NCBI RefSeq assembly: GCF_003236385.1
Contig: NZ_POUA01000027.1
Span: 1 to 38,051 of the forward strand
Direction of reading: 5' to 3'
Source: Spongiactinospora gelatinilytica
Lineage (GTDB): Bacteria; Actinomycetota; Actinomycetes; Streptosporangiales; Streptosporangiaceae
DNA length: 38,051 nt
Shown here in pieces: positions 34,276 to 38,051 of this stretch (the stretch's first letter is position 1; each line of letters opens with the position of its first letter). The notes below the pieces were generated by a model. It did no database searches. It was not told the DNA's origin and worked only from the letters and a program-made list of their open reading frames with translations. The position numbers and the translations under genes were made by a program.

Positions 34276-34960
34276 TGGGCACGGACGAAGGAGACCGTAG
34301 AGATCATCCGTGCGGCCTTGCGCCGTGAGGTGGTCGGGTACAGCGGCCACTCCTTCCAGCTTCCCCTACCCGCCGGCCAGGGCACCGGCCTGGGCAGATC
34401 GCTGAAGATGCCGGCCAAGCCGGAACGCTCCTCGGTCCCGCTCTACGTCGCCGCGCTGGGACCCAGGTCGGTAGAAAGCGCGGCGGCGTACGCCGACGGC
34501 TGGCTGCCGTTCCTCTACTCTCCCGAGGGCGCCGCCAGGGTCTGGGGCGGCCCGCTCGCCGCTGGTGCCGCCGAGCGCCCCGAGGGCCTGGCGCCGCTGG
34601 AGGTCGTGGCCGGCGGCATGGTCGCGGTCGGCGAGGACGTGAAGGGGATGCTCGACTTCGCGCGGCCGATGTTCGCCCTATATATCGGAGGCATGAGCGC
34701 CCGTGGCAGGAACGTCTACAACGACCTCGCCTGCCGGTACGGCTACGAGGCGGAGGCCAAGGAGATTCAGGATCTGTATCTCGACGGCATGAAGGAGGTT
34801 GAGGCCAAGGTCCCGCTCGAACTGCTGGAGCAGGTGAACCTCGTCGGCCCCGCGTCGTACGTCAAGGAGCGGATCGAGGCCTTCCGCGAGTCTGGCGTGA
34901 CCGACCTCCAGGTGAGCCCGGCCGGCGACGACCCTGCCGGGTACAGCCCCGACACATTCC
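34270..34960 (+). pseudogene. LLM-class F420-dependent oxidoreductase, C-terminal fragment
   Basis: From about 34280 the frame encodes [18 protein letters not shown], then VPLYVAALGPRSVESAAAYADGWLPFLYSP, FALYIGGMSARGRNVYNDL and NLVGPASYVKERIEAF. These match the C-terminal two thirds of luciferase-like F420-dependent oxidoreductases (LLM class). The N-terminal strands that bind F420 are absent, replaced by the end of the acyl-CoA ligase remnant. After about 34960 the normal C-terminus is lost. The long open frame might still be translated, but a functional enzyme is unlikely. Confidence 0.75.
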
Positions 34961-34989
34961 GGCGAGCCCCTCGTGAGCACAGCCGACCT

Positions 34990-35017
34990 GCCGCCGGTGA
35001 GCCGGCTCACCGGCGGC
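34990..35017. terminator. 28-bp perfect palindrome, probable terminator
   Basis: GCCGCCGGTGAGCC (34990-35003) is followed directly by its exact reverse complement (35004-35017). It can fold into a very stable hairpin with a minimal loop. It lies between a plus-strand remnant and the 3' end of a minus-strand gene, so it probably ends transcription from one or both. Confidence 0.75.
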
Positions 35018-35094
35018 CCCGCCGCGCGTCCGAAGCCTCCTGGGCACGTCCGGTACGCCAGGCGGTTCCTATGGCACCCGTGCGGTCGCGGTGA

Positions 35095-36408
35095 TCAGGC
35101 GGCCTTGCCGCGGGCGATGAAGAGGTTCATGTCGGTGAAGTCGACGGTGGCGTTGTAGGGCTTGAAGAAGCTGTGGGGGAAGTGGCCGATCGTGTCGATC
35201 CCTGTCCCGTGCGGCCAGGGCACGTTGACCGGGTGGCTGGGGTCCGTCTCGCAGTAGACCTCCTTGGCGACGGCGTCGCCGAGGCGGACCTCCTTCGGGT
35301 AGCAGGGGTAGGTGACGGTCGGGTGACTGTGGGCGAATGTCTCGATCGGGCGGTCGTAGTCGGTGCGGACCCGCAACCGCTTGGCCGTTTCCCCCAGGAG
35401 GCCCGCGGCGGTCTCGCCGAATCCGCCGAAGTTCACGCCCACCACCCGCAGGCCGGACCCGGCGATGCTGCCGAGGCTGTGCATGTTGTGGTCACGGGCC
35501 AGCCACAGCGGCAGGGGCTTGGCGCCCGCCCGTACGGCGTCGGCGCGTACCTTTCTGGCCACCTCGGGGGTCCGGCGGCGCAGGATCAGTGACCGGCCTG
35601 CGTAGTCGAAGGTGGTCAGCAAGTGGTAGAAGACCCACATACCGATCATTCCGTCGCTGTCGGTGCCGACATCTCCGCCCGACTCCGTCGCCGACCAGCC
35701 GACCGGGACATTGCGCAGTTCGATATCGCCCAGCTTGAAGGAGTCCAGCACTCCGTAGTGCACCCATATGATGGTGCCCTCGAACTCGGTCTTCTCACTG
35801 ACGACGGGGCTCAGCCCGGCCTCCTTGGCCACCGACGCGCGCAGGCTCAGATTCGGGGCACCGGTGTAGAACGTGAAGCGTTTCGTCGGCCCGCCGTTGA
35901 CCGAGGCCTCTACCAGCGGCGTCGGGTCCATCTGCTTCCATTCCACCCGCGCGATGTCACCGTGGACCTGATAGGGCTCACCGCTGACCGCCGCGAACCA
36001 CTTGGCGTAGCCGCTCTCGCCCGCCGCCTGCCAATGTGGTGCGGAGAGGGCTAGTTTATCCTGCCGGATGTAGCAGTCGCCCAGAAGCGTGTTGGTTTCC
36101 TTGTCGTCGGGTGCCAGGTCAAAGGCCATCTTGAGGTACTTCTCGGCGTCGGCGAACCGATTGGACAACAGTCCGACATAGCCGCGCTGGCGGGCCGCGC
36201 GCAGGTTCGCAGGGTCTTTTCTCAGGATCTCCTCGTACGCGCGGGCCGCCTGTTCGAACTCACCGGCCTTGAACAGCGCGTCGGCGTCACCGCTGTCGGC
36301 CAGTGCCGTGGCCGCCTTGCCCAGCAGCGGCGCGGCCGCGGCGGCGCCGGCCACCACGGCGGCGCCCCGAAACAGCGAACGCCGGTCCCATTTCCCGTCT
36401 TCAGCCAC
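35095..36408 (-). CDS. Tat-exported TPR protein with retropepsin-like domain lacking an active-site Asp
   Basis: The 437-aa product starts at GTG 36408 after AAAGGAGAAGG. It opens with a twin-arginine signal, DRRSLFRGAAVVAGAAAAAP (8-27), with cleavage likely near 37. Two to three TPR-like helix pairs follow (about 38-135; EQAARAYEEILRKDPANL, FADAEKYLKMAFDLAPDD). Residues about 150-300 resemble the clan AA aspartyl protease-like fold. The first active-site motif, normally DTGA, reads YTGA (181-184), and the second is DSDGMIGMWVF. The remaining part, to AGKAA-like end ARGKAA, is unrecognised. It probably binds rather than cuts peptides outside the cell. It stands alone, between fragments. Confidence 0.75.
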   Translation of the reverse strand: MAEDGKWDRRSLFRGAAVVAGAAAAAPLLGKAATALADSGDADALFKAGEFEQAARAYEEILRKDPANLRAARQRGYVGLLSNRFADAEKYLKMAFDLAPDDKETNTLLGDCYIRQDKLALSAPHWQAAGESGYAKWFAAVSGEPYQVHGDIARVEWKQMDPTPLVEASVNGGPTKRFTFYTGAPNLSLRASVAKEAGLSPVVSEKTEFEGTIIWVHYGVLDSFKLGDIELRNVPVGWSATESGGDVGTDSDGMIGMWVFYHLLTTFDYAGRSLILRRRTPEVARKVRADAVRAGAKPLPLWLARDHNMHSLGSIAGSGLRVVGVNFGGFGETAAGLLGETAKRLRVRTDYDRPIETFAHSHPTVTYPCYPKEVRLGDAVAKEVYCETDPSHPVNVPWPHGTGIDTIGHFPHSFFKPYNATVDFTDMNLFIARGKAA

Positions 36409-36765
36409 GCCTTCTCCTTTTCACGATCGCCTTTGTCGTAACGTTTCGTCCCAGCAGCTCCGGCCGGTTCGCCTCGGCCCCGCTCGATGAGGGCGACGCT
36501 TGTGGTGCCGGGGCCGCCGGGCCGTACGGCGTCGTCCCGATGCGGGCGTCCGGATCGCTTCTCAGTCGCTCTGTAACTCGCCCGCCGGTCGACCCGTCCA
36601 CTGTCGTCTGGCGGCGTCCGCACCCCGTTCGCGCCGTGTCATGGTTGTGTCACAGTCGGACGGCCACGGGTGCTGATCATGAACAGGCGCTGAGCCGACG
36701 GACCGGCGATCGTAGAATCGCGACGCGGGCTCGGAGGGTCTCAAGCGGGTCTAGCATCGACAGCC
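36409..36765. other. Divergent intergenic region, no gene seen
   Basis: This stretch separates the Tat-exported protein gene from the chorismate mutase remnant. The minus-strand ribosome site AAAGGAG is at its left edge. No clear operator, RNA gene or protein frame with a recognisable domain is visible. Confidence 0.45.
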
Positions 36766-37368
36766 ATGCGGGTAGTGGCATTGGCCCTCGCGCTGGCGCT
36801 GATGCCGGGTGGCTCGATGGGGCCATTGGGCGAGCTGACAGACCTGATGGTGCGACGGATGCGGGTCGGCGATCTGGTGGCGGCTGCGGAGTTCGGGACG
36901 CCGCGGCCGATCGATGATCCCGTGCGTGAGCAGCAGGTCCTGGAAGGCGTGCGGGCCCGGTCGATGGCGATGGGGCTCGATCCAGAGTCCGCGGTACGGT
37001 TCTTCCGGGCACAGATCGAGGCGAACAAGGCCGTTCAGCGTGGGTTGTACGCGCGGTGGATGCGGCATCCGGACGAGGTGCCTGCCGAGCGGCCCGACCT
37101 CCTCACCGACGTGCGGCTGTGGCGCGTCGGGTATCCGGGGAATCGCGTACTCGACCATCCGGCCTCTGGTGGAGGGCGCATTCGCCAAGTCCGAGGGACG
37201 CCGATGCCGGGGTGGTGCAGGAGCGTGCGTTCCCTCTGTCGTCCTGCCTTCTTGTGCATGCCGGTTGACGGGCTCGGACTCCTCCAGTCTTTCCCGGCCC
37301 GGTCGCCGTATACCGATGTGAACGAAGCGGGCTCCGCTTTCCGTTACTCTCTACAGTGTAGAGAGTAA
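36766..37368 (+). pseudogene. Secreted gamma-AroQ chorismate mutase remnant
   Basis: ATG 36766 opens a short hydrophobic signal-like segment (RVVALALALALMPGG). Then comes the AroQ helix bundle of secreted chorismate mutases: LTDLMVRRMRVGDLVAAAEF, RPIDDPVREQQVLEGV and VRFFRAQIEANKAVQRGLYARW. After about residue 115 the sequence no longer fits the family, which should continue with a second half carrying disulfides, so the gene is truncated. Also, E42 (AAAEFG) stands where the family has the catalytic Lys (AAFKW in the mycobacterial enzyme). It is most likely inactive. No ribosome site is obvious. Confidence 0.7.
37344..37368. promoter_or_regulatory. Perfect 25-bp operator-like palindrome before the VOC gene
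   Basis: TTACTCTCTACA and TGTAGAGAGTAA are exact reverse complements separated by one G. The site is AT-richer than its surroundings, ends 8 bp before the VOC ATG and touches the ribosome site AAGGAG. Its form (CTACA-N-TGTAG core) is like TetR-family operators. No regulator gene for it lies in the window. Confidence 0.8.
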
Positions 37369-37376
37369 GGAGTGAT

Positions 37377-37760
37377 ATGCGGATTTCTACTACCACGATC
37401 GCGCTCACGGTGGACGACGTGTCCGCCTCGTCCGGCTTCTTGAGCGGCCACTTCGGCTTCCGCGAGGTCGCGGCGGCCGACGGCTTCGCCAAGCTGGTCC
37501 ACGAGGACGCCCCCGAGGTGGTCTTCCTGCGCCCTGGGACCGACGTCCTGCCGCAGGAGCACCGGGACCGGCGCGCCGGCGGCATCATCCTCGCGTTCAC
37601 CGTGGGCGACGTGCCCGCAGAGTACGAACGGCTCGCCGCCGCCGGCGTGGCCATCACCATGCCGCTGCGCGTGGACCCATGGGGAGAGCGGCTGTTCCAG
37701 GTCACCGACCCCAACGGCGTGGTGATCCAGCTCGTGGACTGGGTCACACCCGCGGACTAG
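37377..37760 (+). CDS. VOC (glyoxalase/dioxygenase fold) family protein
   Basis: This 127-aa protein starts at ATG 37377 just after AAGGAGTGAT. It has the two beta-alpha-beta-beta-beta modules of the vicinal-oxygen-chelate fold: STTTIALTVDDVSASSGFLSGHFGF, and later AFTVGDVPAEYERLAAAGV with WGERLFQVTDPNGVVIQLVDW at the end. Family members act as lyases, resistance proteins or dioxygenases; substrate cannot be told from sequence. The position directly behind a perfect palindrome suggests tight repression and induction by a small molecule, as for detoxification proteins. Confidence 0.88.
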   Translation: MRISTTTIALTVDDVSASSGFLSGHFGFREVAAADGFAKLVHEDAPEVVFLRPGTDVLPQEHRDRRAGGIILAFTVGDVPAEYERLAAAGVAITMPLRVDPWGERLFQVTDPNGVVIQLVDWVTPAD

Positions 37761-38051
37761 CCCGTGGTTTGAAAGGGCCTCCGACAGCCGGTAACCGGAT
37801 CGGTCCCCAGGCATCATGCGCTCGGCGAGCCCGGTGCCGCCGAAGGCGGCGTCGAACTGCCCGGCGTACGGGCGGTGCGCACAGCCGGGAGCGGCTTATC
37901 AGGGAGTCGTCGGCGTATCTGGGCGACGAGGAGGAACATCGGGTGGCGTCGCAGGATTGAGCTCTTCGGCCAGAACGCGCACCGGTGGGCGGCGGCGAGG
38001 TTGATCGGCCCCGACGGGTCGGGTGGGGCCGCCAGCGACTGCGTGCTGGGG
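37761..38051. other. End of window, no supported gene
   Basis: After the VOC stop I see no credible gene. A plus frame at the far end (ELFGQNAHRWAAARLIGPDG) may be part of a gene or fragment cut by the window edge, but I do not recognise it. Confidence 0.3.

Noticed and set aside
1..38051. CRISPR array, rRNA, tRNA or intact insertion sequence
   Set aside because: No regularly spaced repeat series, no tRNA- or rRNA-like stretch and no complete transposase with terminal repeats were seen by eye; only integrase- and excisionase-like fragments occur.

Overview
The window is high-GC DNA from an actinomycete. Pointers are the strong G/C preference at third codon positions, GTG starts with purine-rich Shine-Dalgarno sequences, PadR/DUF1048, ROK and F420-type enzyme families, and a gamma-AroQ chorismate mutase. 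A member of the Streptosporangiales or Streptomycetales is plausible, but no marker here fixes the genus. The window has the look of an accessory chromosome region: three working gene blocks are separated by stretches full of broken genes.

Bases 1-8640 are mostly decayed. They hold a P450 with a 72-bp internal duplication, a frameshift and a lost heme loop. It runs into a tyrosine recombinase remnant. A MerR-like fragment, a DHA2-type MFS fragment, a TetR tail and an aldehyde dehydrogenase containing an inverted internal block also lie here. In the middle is one intact large gene (2760-5843), encoding a secreted protein with a CdtB-like nuclease domain, two SGNH hydrolase domains and FG-GAP repeats. 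From 8953 to 11716 lie a PadR-DUF1048-DUF1048 operon with its own operator, a peptidase remnant, a small winged-helix regulator and a small secreted protein.

The most interesting part is a minus-strand operon from 20914 down to 11777 that I read as a RiPP (ribosomally made, modified peptide) cluster. It encodes a 62-residue Ser/Thr-rich precursor with a single Cys, a membrane M50 protease with an N-terminal PqqD/RRE-like domain, a split LanB dehydratase (glutamylation protein plus elimination protein), a YcaO with C-terminal PxPxP, and a 220-aa E1-like protein with two CxxC pairs. It also encodes a second E1-like protein carrying a nitroreductase-like half, and a stand-alone nitroreductase. 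The genes overlap or nearly touch. The predicted product is a linear peptide with azoles and dehydroamino acids, nearest in logic to goadsporin. There is only one SpaB_C-type protein, so no separate pyridine-forming enzyme of thiopeptides is evident, and no exporter or immunity gene is recognisable. A perfect CRP-type palindrome lies 85 bp upstream of the precursor. Upstream on the same strand is a PCMT-type methyltransferase that may belong to the system.

Bases 22962-31733 form a sugar-related block: a GPH-like MFS transporter, a divergent ROK repressor, a cytoplasmic GH89 alpha-N-acetylglucosaminidase, a P450, a GNAT acetyltransferase and an AraC regulator. The likely theme is uptake and cleavage of an alpha-GlcNAc-bearing compound. 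Palindromes sit at the transporter promoter and upstream of the GH89 gene.

Bases 31734-37370 are again a gene graveyard: fragments of a quinone oxidoreductase, an AraC regulator, an acyl-CoA ligase, an F420-type oxidoreductase and a chorismate mutase. One intact gene stands among them, for a Tat-exported TPR protein with a retropepsin-like domain that lacks the first catalytic Asp. The window ends with a VOC-family gene behind a perfect 25-bp operator-like palindrome.
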